Part shown: piece by piece, positions 6,662 to 14,223 of the stretch
Position numbering within the stretch: the first letter of the stretch is position 1
How the letters are laid out: every line of letters begins with the position of its first letter
Origin: a virus
Strand: one strand, 5' to 3'
DNA length: 64,000 nucleotides
Virus record (IMG/VR): IMGVR_UViG_3300041411_000053
Location: 40,908-104,907 of that record
Notes under the pieces: model-generated
What the model was told of the DNA's origin: nothing
Seen by the model: the letters and a program-made list of their open reading frames with translations, nothing else
Database searches by the model: none
Program-made: the position numbers and the translations under genes

Positions 6662-6689
6662 TTGCATTGTTCTACGGGTTTGCTATTAT
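6662..6689 (+). promoter_or_regulatory. possible plus-strand promoter
   Basis: TTGCAT - 16 nt - TATTAT on the plus strand, opposite to every gene nearby. It would transcribe antisense to the ORF at 6757-6975. It matches the consensus moderately; a chance match in AT-rich sequence is possible. Confidence 0.3.
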
Positions 6690-6756
6690 ACAAGTGCAGG
6701 AACGAAACGCGAAAGCGCAGACACTGGAGTACAAAACAGGGAGGGTGGACGTTATT

Positions 6757-6975
6757 CTACGAATGCAAATGATTATCGACACGCATTAAAATAAGTGTTG
6801 TATTTGTGCTAAACTCACTGTAGTATTCAATTGTCGTCGGGATTCCGAAGGCCAGAGTGTGCCCGATACAAACGCACATTGTTTTTAGAATAGGAATAAG
6901 AACCAATCCTGTTCCCTGTCTTGAATGAGAATGAATAGCGTTCCGATTATCAAATGCGAATGCTTCCCATTCCAT
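6757..6975 (-). CDS. possible membrane-associated protein, 72 aa
   Basis: The ATG at 6975 is preceded by AGGAGGTGAT, an almost complete anti-Shine-Dalgarno match and the strongest ribosome site in the left arm. The product starts MEWEAFAFDNRN and has a hydrophobic stretch GLVLIPILKTMCVCIGHTLA. A second open frame (6885 to about 7142 or further) overlaps it in another frame with equally protein-like sequence, so it is uncertain which is translated. Neither is recognised. Confidence 0.4.
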   Translation of the reverse strand: MEWEAFAFDNRNAIHSHSRQGTGLVLIPILKTMCVCIGHTLAFGIPTTIEYYSEFSTNTTLILMRVDNHLHS

Positions 6976-7180
6976 ATCACCTCCTGATTCGAATTTCCTG
7001 CCAGTGAATTTCTCAACTTCCCCAAATCGAAAACACATTTCTGAATATTCCAAAAGGCACCCCGTGGGAATTTTGGAGTTAAAATAGAAAGCCTAAATAT
7101 CCCATCAAATTCCAAACTTGGTTCACTATTCCAACTAACGGTCACCAACTTCCACACTTCAGTAATTAAATTGCAGACAA
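6976..7180. other. stretch without an assigned gene
   Basis: Lies between the AGGAGG-preceded ORF and the terminator at 7181-7208. On the minus strand one frame is open through it and into the ORF region (reading WNSEPSLEFDGIF and FWNIQKCVFDLGKL, stop at 6885), with only GTG or TTG starts. No promoter is seen on the minus strand. It could be an unrecognised gene, remains of one, or a leader. Confidence 0.35.
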
Positions 7181-7208
7181 AAGAAAACCCGCTCAACTGG
7201 CGGGCTCT
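7181..7208 (-). terminator. intrinsic terminator
   Basis: Minus-strand hairpin CCCGC - CAGTTGA - GCGGG followed by TTTTCTTTT, directly after the 49-aa gene at 7224-7373. Confidence 0.8.
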
Positions 7209-7223
7209 TTCAACATCTTTTGT

Positions 7224-7373
7224 TTACTCTTCTTCACCAATTGCTTTAACTTGCCGACCAACCTTACGATCATCCCGACGTTGTTGGTCCCGCTTCTTAC
7301 CAGTGTGCAACTGTTCCTCTTGTTTCCAGTCCAGTTTGCGCTTGGTCTTCTCGAAACGTACTACTTGATTCAT
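7224..7373 (-). CDS. small highly charged protein, 49 aa
   Basis: MNQVVRFEKTKRKLDWKQ... rich in Lys, Arg, Gln and Asp, with an acidic end (GEEE). AAGGAAAG precedes the ATG. It has its own promoter (7412-7440) and terminator (7181-7208), so it is a single-gene unit. The charge pattern suggests nucleic-acid or RNA polymerase contact, but that is inference. Confidence 0.75.
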   Translation of the reverse strand: MNQVVRFEKTKRKLDWKQEEQLHTGKKRDQQRRDDRKVGRQVKAIGEEE

Positions 7374-7411
7374 TGTCTTTCCTTACTTGGTATTGATTAC
7401 TTAATGAGGGT

Positions 7412-7440
7412 ATATTAATTGGTATACAACTGAGTGTCAA
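7412..7440 (-). promoter_or_regulatory. sigma-70 promoter
   Basis: Minus strand TTGACA - 17 nt - TAATAT, upstream of the 49-aa charged protein. Lacks the TTCTCTAAA spacer element. Confidence 0.75.
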
Positions 7441-7448
7441 CTAACTAT

Positions 7449-7688
7449 TTATTCAGCTTTATCTTTAACATCAATTTGAATAATAGATTCAATCTCATCA
7501 AGTCCAAGGTGTAGGATCTTCATGTTCTCAGATGCTGAAACCTTCCACTCAACACTGGTAATCGCTCCACCAGCGGACTTGATGTTCATCTTATCAAACC
7601 ATGCTTCAATGACATAACCACTCTTATAAGAGATACGTACCTTGTACATCACGTTGGTTTCATTGTTAGTGTTCACTGCTTCACTCAT
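7449..7688 (-). CDS. hypothetical protein, 79 aa
   Basis: MSEAVNTNNETNVMYKVRIS..., ATG at 7688 inside the end of the upstream gene, with AAGGGG about ten bases before it. Predicted mostly beta strand. Function unknown; last gene of a long overlapping run. Confidence 0.7.
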   Translation of the reverse strand: MSEAVNTNNETNVMYKVRISYKSGYVIEAWFDKMNIKSAGGAITSVEWKVSASENMKILHLGLDEIESIIQIDVKDKAE

Positions 7689-7950
7689 ACACAAATACCC
7701 CTTTATAAACTGATGGTAACACTTCTTCTAATGTTGATGCAACATCGGTAAGCGCGTCGTGCTCTGCTGTATCCTTTTTCAACTTTTGAAGTCGTTCGAG
7801 CATGTAGGAATTTACACCATCCTCAGGACGATACAACAACATGTCGAGTTCACAGGCATAGTCCATCCAGTAGAAGAACCGACCATTATCACTGTACTCT
7901 TCTGGTGTTGGGTACAGGCTTTCAATTACTTCAATAAAAGTATCAACCAT
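7681..7950 (-). CDS. hypothetical protein, 89 aa
   Basis: MVDTFIEVIESLYPTPEEY..., acidic and helical. The ATG at 7950 with GGTG six bases before it is preferred to ATG 7965; both overlap the end of the gene upstream. Function unknown. Confidence 0.7.
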   Translation of the reverse strand: MVDTFIEVIESLYPTPEEYSDNGRFFYWMDYACELDMLLYRPEDGVNSYMLERLQKLKKDTAEHDALTDVASTLEEVLPSVYKGVFVYE

Positions 7951-8116
7951 GTTGTTCACCGTCATAAATTGTGCACTGAGAAGAGTCGATCACCTTACCA
8001 CAAATCTTTAGCGTAACCTCAAGGTGAGGATAGCTATAGTAACCTTGATCGCGGCTGATTTCAATAGTTATATTGTCACGCAGGAACTGAACAAGTTCCT
8101 CTTCATTAATTCCCAT
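7943..8116 (-). CDS. hypothetical protein, 57 aa
   Basis: MGINEEELVQFLRDNITIE... ending YDGEQHG. Both ends overlap neighbours (11 bases with the gene upstream, 8 with the one downstream), the usual tight packing here. No family recognised. Confidence 0.7.
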   Translation of the reverse strand: MGINEEELVQFLRDNITIEISRDQGYYSYPHLEVTLKICGKVIDSSQCTIYDGEQHG

Positions 8117-8402
8117 CGGTCATTCCTTTCAATACATGTAGTAGATTAACATGAACTTCCCAAAGTATAGCACTCTTACCAAGTACGAAGTCCGCAATAT
8201 CATCAGATAGTTTATGAATACCAAGATCATTGCGTGCAATCATCTCCATGTTCTCACGACGTACCATCTCAATCCATTTAACGAAGTCTTCGAGTGTATT
8301 CACACCGGCATGTCGAGCCATGCCATCGATTGGACCTTCACACTTTAGTCGATCACCAATAGTTATAAACCCAGCAGAAATCAGTTTATCATCCAATGTC
8401 AT
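8106..8402 (-). CDS. hypothetical protein, 98 aa
   Basis: The ATG at 8402 (MTLDDKLISAGFITIGD) forms an ATGA overlap with the stop of the 48-aa gene before it, which decides it over the GTG at 8414. Helical, no family recognised. The promoter at 8436-8464 would add transcripts here. Confidence 0.7.
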   Translation of the reverse strand: MTLDDKLISAGFITIGDRLKCEGPIDGMARHAGVNTLEDFVKWIEMVRRENMEMIARNDLGIHKLSDDIADFVLGKSAILWEVHVNLLHVLKGMTDGN

Positions 8403-8545
8403 TTCTGAATCCACTCATATCCGAACAGTTGGCAGATACTACCCGAACGTCGATAGATTGTCAAGCCAAATAGTGTAAGATGTTCAACTGACCCAATACG
8501 GCTGTATTCAAGCCAAAGGAATGCCCATTTGTGTTCTCGTTTCAC
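8399..8545 (-). CDS. small basic protein, 48 aa
   Basis: GTG start shared with the upstream stop (GTGA). It reads VKREHKWAFLWLEYS... ending GYEWIQK and ends in an ATGA overlap with the next gene. The perfect fit between two neighbours supports it, although a good promoter (8436-8464) lies inside it. Function unknown. Confidence 0.6.
   Translation of the reverse strand: MKREHKWAFLWLEYSRIGSVEHLTLFGLTIYRRSGSICQLFGYEWIQK
8436..8464 (-). promoter_or_regulatory. sigma-70 promoter within a gene
   Basis: Minus strand TTGACA - 17 nt - TAGTAT inside the 48-aa ORF, positioned to boost the genes from 8402 downwards. Confidence 0.65.
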
Positions 8546-8805
8546 TGTAGTGTTTCCAATGTAAGTACGCCGTTAAAGTTCTTGAAACAACCAATGTTAA
8601 ACGAGGTAACATGTGTCCCAATGTCATATGGTGACTTCTCACTTATGTGTACAACAGTACCAGTGAATGTAGTCTTGTTAACAACTGATTCAACAAGTAC
8701 GATATAAAACATATCAGCAGTATACTTGGTCATATCAAGACCAACAAGGTCACCCATTTTAAATCCGTCTTCACGGTGCTTGGTTGCGATACTTGATTTA
8801 ATCAC
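8542..8805 (-). CDS. hypothetical protein, 87 aa
   Basis: GTG start overlapping the upstream stop (GTGA), product MIKSSIATKHREDGFKMGD.... The central part (FKMGDLVGLDMTKY...) is beta-rich. Function unknown. Confidence 0.65.
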   Translation of the reverse strand: MIKSSIATKHREDGFKMGDLVGLDMTKYTADMFYIVLVESVVNKTTFTGTVVHISEKSPYDIGTHVTSFNIGCFKNFNGVLTLETLQ

Positions 8806-9203
8806 TTAACTCTCTCCAAAGGTCCAACAATACGAACAACGTCACCAAAGTCGATGAAACCACGACCTACACCGAACAAAGCACCACCATCAAGCGCTTC
8901 CTTGTCGATTGCAAGGCTTTCACCACTCTCTTTACACCGATACACAACCCCAAGGTATTGAAGCTCTCTACGACGCTTATGGAACCTTGTAACCCATGTG
9001 TGATATCTGCTATCTTGTGGGAAACCCCACAGATGTTGCAGAAGAAACTCTTGTTCACGAATGTGTGAAGCCACATCGTAAGCATCTTGGTCAAGAGTGC
9101 AACCATCAATCAGTTCTTCAAGATGATCGTGGATAAGGTCAATCTCAGCAATCGCTTCTGCACTAATCCCACGAAGCAACGCCAAATCTCTATTTGCTGC
9201 CAT
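8802..9203 (-). CDS. hypothetical protein, 133 aa
   Basis: MAANRDLALLRGISAEAIA..., helical N-terminal two thirds with several His and Arg (YHTWVTRFHKRRRELQYLG), then a Gly-rich beta end. TAGGAG precedes the ATG. Function unknown. Confidence 0.75.
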   Translation of the reverse strand: MAANRDLALLRGISAEAIAEIDLIHDHLEELIDGCTLDQDAYDVASHIREQEFLLQHLWGFPQDSRYHTWVTRFHKRRRELQYLGVVYRCKESGESLAIDKEALDGGALFGVGRGFIDFGDVVRIVGPLERVK

Positions 9204-9204
9204 G

Positions 9205-9381
9205 TTACCAAACTCCTAGTTCTTTAGATTGTTTCTTCAGCAGGTCACCCAATGACCGACTGTGCCCCACTTCAACACCTTTGTCGTACATCACCCACCA
9301 ACCATCCGAGACACGCTTACTAAACGTGTAACCAGAGTCTTGTAGGACAACCTTGATTAACTCAGCGTGACCGAAAAGCAT
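9205..9381 (-). CDS. hypothetical protein, 58 aa
   Basis: MLFGHAELIKVVLQDSGYTF..., ends KKQSKELGVW two bases before the next ATG; its own sequence supplies the TAGGAG of the following gene. Function unknown. Confidence 0.7.
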   Translation of the reverse strand: MLFGHAELIKVVLQDSGYTFSKRVSDGWWVMYDKGVEVGHSRSLGDLLKKQSKELGVW

Positions 9382-9391
9382 GGTGTGATCC

Positions 9392-9790
9392 TCAGATGTC
9401 TACGAATTTGAATACAGCATAATTGAGACGTGTCCCACCGTCAACCGATTTTATGGAGTGTTGACTATTGAGGTAAGTATCAATGGTCCAACCTTCCTCT
9501 TGACAGTTTTCAACCAACCATTGCGTAAAGTCCACTTGATTGTATCGACTAAGCGGACACACGACAGTTCGTGTCTCACGTACACGCTGCTTACCAACAC
9601 GATCCAACCCATTTACTGTTGCTTGAATACCACTTGAAGGCAAACCGGTTACAGCTTCAGCAAATTGCTCAGCAGTCAGCTTGAGTTCACAGAAATTAGT
9701 ACGACTGGTTTCACAGCCAATACGAATGTAGTAGTTACCATCACTTGACCGTGTGAAACCCAAATCAACATCAATTACTTTAGAAGACAT
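9392..9790 (-). CDS. hypothetical protein, 132 aa
   Basis: MSSKVIDVDLGFTRSSDGNY..., beta-rich; the N-terminal half resembles small phage proteins that sit under an amino-acid pattern CELKLTAEQFAEAV. It overlaps the end of the upstream gene by 16 bases. Function unknown. Confidence 0.7.
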   Translation of the reverse strand: MSSKVIDVDLGFTRSSDGNYYIRIGCETSRTNFCELKLTAEQFAEAVTGLPSSGIQATVNGLDRVGKQRVRETRTVVCPLSRYNQVDFTQWLVENCQEEGWTIDTYLNSQHSIKSVDGGTRLNYAVFKFVDI

Positions 9791-9966
9791 TGGTCAGTTC
9801 CTAATTTAGATTTGATTTCGATGATAGTTTGTTGGTACACGATGTCATCATAGTCTGTTGGACGCAAGACGTCAAGCGTCCAGATTCCAATATGCATCAT
9901 GAGAGTGGTTACACTCAAGCTCGCTGCATATTTGCAATCGAGAATGGCTTGTTCACGCTGATTCAT
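9775..9966 (-). CDS. hypothetical protein, 63 aa
   Basis: MNQREQAILDCKYAASLS..., helical. ATGA overlap with the gene upstream; no family recognised. Confidence 0.7.
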   Translation of the reverse strand: MNQREQAILDCKYAASLSVTTLMMHIGIWTLDVLRPTDYDDIVYQQTIIEIKSKLGTDQCLLK

Positions 9967-10325
9967 TTCTTCTTCCTTTTGAACTTGAGCTTAATCATAT
10001 CCCAGATGGTTCGTGAACACAACACCTTTAGCTCATCATTCAGTTTATTGATCCTGACTTGACAGATATCACGCACAGCATTCTCAGACGTGGTAATCAT
10101 TGAATGTACAATGTCCCGTAGCTGTGGGTCAAGGGCGATGAAGAACTCACGACCATCAAACACCCAGCGTTCAACTGGAAGGTGATGAACATGTGATATG
10201 GTGTCCTTCTCAAAGATGTCTGGTGAATTGTAAGCCCTAATAGGTTGTCGTACATGGTATGGAATGAATCCACCGTAAACACGTACCAACCGTTGCTCAG
10301 CAGAGTATAGTGTTACTGTTCTCAT
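9963..10325 (-). CDS. hypothetical protein, 120 aa
   Basis: MRTVTLYSAEQRLVRVYGG..., ends in a strongly basic tail KLKFKRKKK. ATGA overlap with the upstream gene. The tail would suit nucleic-acid or membrane-surface binding; no family recognised. Confidence 0.7.
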   Translation of the reverse strand: MRTVTLYSAEQRLVRVYGGFIPYHVRQPIRAYNSPDIFEKDTISHVHHLPVERWVFDGREFFIALDPQLRDIVHSMITTSENAVRDICQVRINKLNDELKVLCSRTIWDMIKLKFKRKKK

Positions 10326-10471
10326 TCGGGGATGTGATCGTCTAGATCATCCTCGTACTCACCTTCCATTTCTTTTTCATAAGCTTCTTGTAGATACTTA
10401 TCCCGTTTGTCTTGCTCGACACTCGCACGGTTGAAGTTGTTCATGTGTTTTGCTACCCAGTTGTGTTTCAT
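10322..10471 (-). CDS. small acidic protein, 49 aa
   Basis: MKHNWVAKHMNNFNRASVEQ..., C-terminal half very acidic (GEYEDDLDDHIPE). AAGGAAGAG precedes the ATG; both ends overlap neighbours by four bases. The start MKHNWVAKHM resembles the N-terminus of the truncated gene at 1-130 (MKHWVLARDL). Function unknown. Confidence 0.7.
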   Translation of the reverse strand: MKHNWVAKHMNNFNRASVEQDKRDKYLQEAYEKEMEGEYEDDLDDHIPE

Positions 10472-10692
10472 TTTCTCTTCCTTACAACAGTATAAATTGT
10501 TCCAGTGGAGTATGACGCTGCACCATTTCGATATTTCTTGTGAACCCTTTCATACAACTCTGAACCTTCACCAAGCTCACATGCTTTGTTCCAAGCGTTC
10601 TTCAGGAATGGGATACTGAAATACCCATCACCCGGAATATAGTTTGGTGGATAGACGATCCAGCTACGCTTAATTTGTGCCTTCTTACTCAT
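10468..10692 (-). CDS. hypothetical protein, 74 aa
   Basis: MSKKAQIKRSWIVYPPNYI..., basic at both ends (VVRKRK at the C-terminus). ATGA overlaps on both sides. Function unknown. Confidence 0.7.
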   Translation of the reverse strand: MSKKAQIKRSWIVYPPNYIPGDGYFSIPFLKNAWNKACELGEGSELYERVHKKYRNGAASYSTGTIYTVVRKRK

Positions 10693-10889
10693 TTCAACAT
10701 CTCCGCAAAGTCTAGTGATGCCCGTGCTGCATTTGCCATCTTTGTAAACTCAGAAGCTAACTGGATATCTCGCCCATTGTGATAGATCTGAGGGTCAAAG
10801 GAACCAGCAGCACGTAGCGTGCGTTCAAGACTACCGAGTGTACGCTTCAGGTCTTCAATTATCACATCTTTCGGGTCAACACCGATCAT
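10689..10889 (-). CDS. hypothetical protein, 66 aa
   Basis: MIGVDPKDVIIEDLKRTLG..., two predicted helices with a coiled-coil character (EDLKRTLGSLERTLRAAG). ATGA overlap with the gene upstream. Function unknown. Confidence 0.7.
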   Translation of the reverse strand: MIGVDPKDVIIEDLKRTLGSLERTLRAAGSFDPQIYHNGRDIQLASEFTKMANAARASLDFAEMLK

Positions 10890-11272
10890 TTGTCCGAACC
10901 CTTCAGCCGCTCGTTCTCTGCTTTAAGCGCCTTCGTGTCAACATCCCACACGTCGAAGTCATGATTCATTGCGGTTATCTTTTGACGTGCAGTAGTCAGT
11001 TCAACCGTCAGCCGTGCGATGGCGGCTTGCAGTTCGGCGAGTTCGGGCGGGGCGCGGTAAAGCGCTGTTGGTTCACAGCTTGGCGGTTCCCGGAATGCTG
11101 GAATGCACTCGTTACTGTGGTCGCGCAGGTATGCCGCATCTATCCACAATGCAGGCTGGCGCTCGACGACAGGGGCGGCGAGTTTTCCGGTGCCTTTACA
11201 GTGCTTGCACGTCTCTAGTTGACCTATGCCACCAGTGCCCATGCATTCGCCGCAATCAATTTTACTGCTCAT
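10886..11272 (-). CDS. DnaJ-type zinc-finger and coiled-coil protein, 128 aa
   Basis: Residues 7-30 contain two CxxC(x)GxG units (CGECMGTGG and CKHCKGTGK), the metal-binding repeat of DnaJ-like zinc fingers, here only one pair of repeats instead of the usual two pairs. The C-terminal third is a coiled coil (LAELQAAIARLTVELTTARQ). The middle is rich in Pro, Ala and Cys. Base composition of 11.0-11.25 kb is clearly more GC-rich than its neighbours, suggesting recent transfer from a higher-GC phage or host. Function unknown; likely a metal-stabilised adaptor. Confidence 0.7.
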   Translation of the reverse strand: MSSKIDCGECMGTGGIGQLETCKHCKGTGKLAAPVVERQPALWIDAAYLRDHSNECIPAFREPPSCEPTALYRAPPELAELQAAIARLTVELTTARQKITAMNHDFDVWDVDTKALKAENERLKGSDK

Positions 11273-11532
11273 TATTCAATCCCCAATGCTGCTTTGATGT
11301 CATGTTGCACGATTTCTTTACCTTTCGTAAGACCAAGATTATACACATGAATCAACGCTGTGTAAATGATCGACTGTACGTCAGGCGCTGTTGCTGAGAA
11401 GTCAAAACCTTCGAAGTCAGCGTTCAGCGTTTCAAACGACACGTCACAGTCACGATGATTTATTTCAAAACCCAAGCTCATGAGCAGTTCACATTTCTTG
11501 TTCAATTCTTCAACGTTTTTATTGAGTCGCAT
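11272..11532 (-). CDS. hypothetical protein, 86 aa
   Basis: MRLNKNVEELNKKCELLMS..., AGGAGATAC precedes the ATG at 11532. Its stop overlaps the next start by one base. It is the first gene after the promoter at 11558-11585, heading a long run that extends towards 7.4 kb. No family recognised. Confidence 0.75.
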   Translation of the reverse strand: MRLNKNVEELNKKCELLMSLGFEINHRDCDVSFETLNADFEGFDFSATAPDVQSIIYTALIHVYNLGLTKGKEIVQHDIKAALGIE

Positions 11533-11557
11533 GGTGTATCTCCTGTTTGATGTGCTC

Positions 11558-11585
11558 AGTCTAGCAGCTTTGTCCACCCTGTCAA
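11558..11585 (-). promoter_or_regulatory. sigma-70 promoter
   Basis: Minus strand TTGACA - 16 nt - TAGACT. It lies directly after the tailspike terminator and starts the 11.5-7.4 kb run. Confidence 0.75.
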
Positions 11586-11597
11586 CACTTTTCTTCA

Positions 11598-11628
11598 GGC
11601 ATGAAAAAGCCCCGCGTGAGCAGGGCTA
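11598..11628 (-). terminator. intrinsic terminator of the tailspike gene
   Basis: Minus-strand hairpin AGCCCTGC - TCAC - GCGGGGCT followed by TTTTCATG. The single T-G position pairs as U-G only on the minus strand, confirming its direction. Confidence 0.85.
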
Positions 11629-11632
11629 TAAG

Positions 11633-13462
11633 TTATGCAGCAAGGTTAGGCATTGCCTTGGTTACAAGAGTCGTGCCAGCCAATCCAGCAGTGGTAACAA
11701 CCCAGCCCATTGGACCGCCAGCAACCATTCCACGCCGCCAGATACGGTGATCTAACGGGTAGAAGAAACCATCAGATGGAGCAGCTGTAGCCCTGTGTTC
11801 GGTTACAGAAATAAACACCCACTCTACGTTACCAATTACTTGATAAACACGTTCAAGAACCAATGTACCAGACAACGGTACACAAACAGCAGGTTCACCG
11901 TTGATGGAGATGTTACCAGTGTTGACCACTGTGATTGGTCCAGTAAGTGCACGAATACTAACCCGTTCACCCGGAGCAACCAGAGATTTCAACGTCGCTA
12001 ACTTCAGGCTAGGATCGCCCGGTGCAGGGTTAATAACAACGAACTTATGCCCGCCTATATCAATATCACCACCGGTAAGAACCATGGTTTTGTAACCAGC
12101 AGCCTTGTATTTCTGGTATGTATCACCATACGCCAAACCTTCCACTTTCAGACTTCGAATGTTATTCAGGTTTGTAGTTGGTTCAAGGTAGTTATCAACA
12201 ATACCAATAACATCAGAAGTCGATTTGAATTCCAATGCAGCACTGGTGTTCATTTTAAAGAAGTAACCAGTACCAGCCACACCACCAACACTACCATCAG
12301 CAGCGTTAGCCAAGTGGTTAGACTCAAAGGTCAAGTGAGCATTGGTAGACAAGTCAATAAGCTCAGCAATGTCTTCTACCCAAGCACCCTGTACAGATAC
12401 CTGACGGCAGTTCTTAGCTACAATACCTTTGCGAGATTTCTGAATAGAGAAACCATTACCAAAGTTGACGTTGTATGGAGCCTGCACAGCGTTACCTGTA
12501 CCAGCGGTGTCAGATGTACTTTCACCATGACCACTGCTGTTGTCAGCCATTGTCGATGGTTCTGGGTCCATACCAATGTTAATACAGATACCTGCCACAA
12601 CACTATCACGACCTTCAGCAGACCCACCACGGAACTCAATCTGACCATGTTGACCTGTCATGCGGAGCGCTTCACCACCAGTTGGAACTTGGATGAATAC
12701 TTTGTCGAATGTCAGGAACTGAATAGGACGCTGGTAGTTGTTGATGGTGTATCCACCACGTGTCCAAACACCTTTGTTGAAGTTAGAGAATCGAACATCA
12801 CGAAACTCAGAGTACCAAAGACCACCATGTTGGTAAGTTGCATCCCATTGTGCTTTGGCGTACATACCCCATTGCTCAGCGTTCACTGTTGTTTGTGCAA
12901 ATCCCGCAACAGCACTACCCATGAAGTGCATACCGATCATGTGGGACGATGACACAGCACCCGGTTCAACTTCAATCATTCCGAAGTGACCTGTTGTTCC
13001 AACAGCCAAGGTTGTAATGTAAGTAACACTAGAACCATCACCAACCCAACTCACACCGTGTTGCTTGACCATTTTGGTGTGAGGGTAGCTACCTGTTGGA
13101 TATCGAATCCAACCACCACCTTTTGACTTAAGGTAAGCGGACGCTGCTGCTGTAGCAGGAGTCCAATCCCATGTTGATGGAGCGATGGTTGGTCGATTGG
13201 TGATTACGTGTTGATATTCCCAAATGTTGACCTGCAAACCTGACAACATCATACTTACTGTATCAAGTACCTCGGTCAGAGGTTTACGTTTAAAGCCCAA
13301 CAGTTCTGAACCCAAGTCAGGGTCAGCAAGGTCACTTGTCAGCGTGTCAACACGGGCGTCAACAGCACCTTCTGCATCAAAAGCGTAGTCAAAAGCACCA
13401 GCCTTGATTGCTCCAATAACTCCATTCTTACTTACGACTGTTACTAATTCATCTTTATTCAT
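11633..13462 (-). CDS. tailspike, beta-helix, probable polysaccharide depolymerase
   Basis: A 609-residue protein. Residues about 45-75 (GSELLGFKRKPLTEVLDTVS) match the short N-terminal particle-binding segment that precedes pectate-lyase-like beta-helices in tailspikes and capsule depolymerases. The next part (WTPATAAASAYLKSKGGGWI ... YPTGSYPHTK) is the classic first rung of such a helix, and Gly/Asn/Val-rich rungs continue to about residue 420, followed by beta domains likely for trimerisation. No chaperone-cleavage motif was seen. It lies 40 kb from the tail genes and has its own promoter and terminator, so it was probably exchanged as a cassette and determines host range. The substrate cannot be read from sequence. 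Confidence 0.85.
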   Translation of the reverse strand: MNKDELVTVVSKNGVIGAIKAGAFDYAFDAEGAVDARVDTLTSDLADPDLGSELLGFKRKPLTEVLDTVSMMLSGLQVNIWEYQHVITNRPTIAPSTWDWTPATAAASAYLKSKGGGWIRYPTGSYPHTKMVKQHGVSWVGDGSSVTYITTLAVGTTGHFGMIEVEPGAVSSSHMIGMHFMGSAVAGFAQTTVNAEQWGMYAKAQWDATYQHGGLWYSEFRDVRFSNFNKGVWTRGGYTINNYQRPIQFLTFDKVFIQVPTGGEALRMTGQHGQIEFRGGSAEGRDSVVAGICINIGMDPEPSTMADNSSGHGESTSDTAGTGNAVQAPYNVNFGNGFSIQKSRKGIVAKNCRQVSVQGAWVEDIAELIDLSTNAHLTFESNHLANAADGSVGGVAGTGYFFKMNTSAALEFKSTSDVIGIVDNYLEPTTNLNNIRSLKVEGLAYGDTYQKYKAAGYKTMVLTGGDIDIGGHKFVVINPAPGDPSLKLATLKSLVAPGERVSIRALTGPITVVNTGNISINGEPAVCVPLSGTLVLERVYQVIGNVEWVFISVTEHRATAAPSDGFFYPLDHRIWRRGMVAGGPMGWVVTTAGLAGTTLVTKAMPNLAA

Positions 13463-13510
13463 CTGATTATTCCTTTTAGAGAAGTATTCCTTAGAGCAAT
13501 ATTAATCGTG

Positions 13511-13539
13511 ATTATACCGCATATCCAGCTAAAAGTAAA
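13511..13539 (-). promoter_or_regulatory. promoter of the tailspike gene
   Basis: Minus strand TTTACT - 17 nt - TATAAT. The -10 is perfect. It lies between the preceding terminator (13562-13591) and the tailspike. Confidence 0.65.
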
Positions 13540-13561
13540 TACCGGGTTATAAATAGTCAGG

Positions 13562-13591
13562 CATGAAAAAGCCCCACCGAAGTGAGGCTCT
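13562..13591 (-). terminator. intrinsic terminator
   Basis: Minus-strand hairpin AGCCTCAC - TTCG - GTGGGGCT with a UUCG tetraloop, followed by TTTTCATG. It closes the two-gene unit 13901-14104 / 13605-13883. Confidence 0.85.
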
Positions 13592-13604
13592 GTCTTGAAG
13601 CTCG

Positions 13605-13883
13605 TTACACGCTCTGTGTCAGTTCCCAGAGACGATCACCAATCAGGTCACCGTGCTGGTCATCAATCTCATCGTAGAGCGTCTGAGGGAGAAAGAACCA
13701 ACGCTCATCAACCAACGCTCTTGCATAAATCACTTGCCATTCAACATCTGTGAAGCTTTGGATATTTTCTATCCCGTCGACCTTGAGAGTGGTTTGTCGT
13801 TCCACTCCCAGAACAAGGTCGATTGGTGAAGCAGAGAAGGTTGTCTTAATCTGAGAAAGCTCGACTTCATACGCTTCGTTCAT
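13605..13883 (-). CDS. hypothetical protein, 92 aa
   Basis: MNEAYEVELSQIKTTFSAS..., GGAG four bases before the ATG region. Contains DVEWQVIYARALVDERWFFL. Second gene of the unit from the promoter at 14224-14253. Function unknown. Confidence 0.75.
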   Translation of the reverse strand: MNEAYEVELSQIKTTFSASPIDLVLGVERQTTLKVDGIENIQSFTDVEWQVIYARALVDERWFFLPQTLYDEIDDQHGDLIGDRLWELTQSV

Positions 13884-13900
13884 GCATACTCCTATTGATG

Positions 13901-14104
13901 TCAGTTTGCCCTACGAATTGTTTTGAACGCATCGCTGAGCGTGTCTTTGGTACGTTCTTTACCATCTTGACGCAGTACGCGATATTTTCCACGTCCAACC
14001 TTCAAGATCATCCCCAGCAGTTGTTCCCCGTCGGCTGTGTAAACGTGACGAATGTCACTACCCACAACTGCACTGACTCGACTCACCACCTTGTTTTTGC
14101 TCAT
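13901..14104 (-). CDS. small basic protein, 67 aa
   Basis: MSKNKVVSRVSAVVGSDIRH..., basic, with a beta-rich middle (GEQLLGMILKVGRGKYRVL) suggestive of a small SH3/KOW-like barrel. It is preceded by an unusually long leader of about 110 bases from its promoter, without an internal ATG. Function unknown. Confidence 0.7.
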   Translation of the reverse strand: MSKNKVVSRVSAVVGSDIRHVYTADGEQLLGMILKVGRGKYRVLRQDGKERTKDTLSDAFKTIRRAN

Positions 14105-14223
14105 ATTATTCCACCACTAGAACTGGATTGTAAGAAATTACGCTTTCGCAATTACTCGTCAGCTTGGCTTCTTTGCCTTTCCCCCTTCCGTGTTATGCAA
14201 ATGATAGGTTAGTGATGTCACCC

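Noticed and set aside
12047-12952. 301-codon plus-strand ORF opposite the tailspike gene
   Set aside because: Lies wholly within the tailspike gene, has no ribosome site, is Thr/Ser/Val/Cys-rich in the way of reverse-strand shadows, and the minus product has clear beta-helix motifs.
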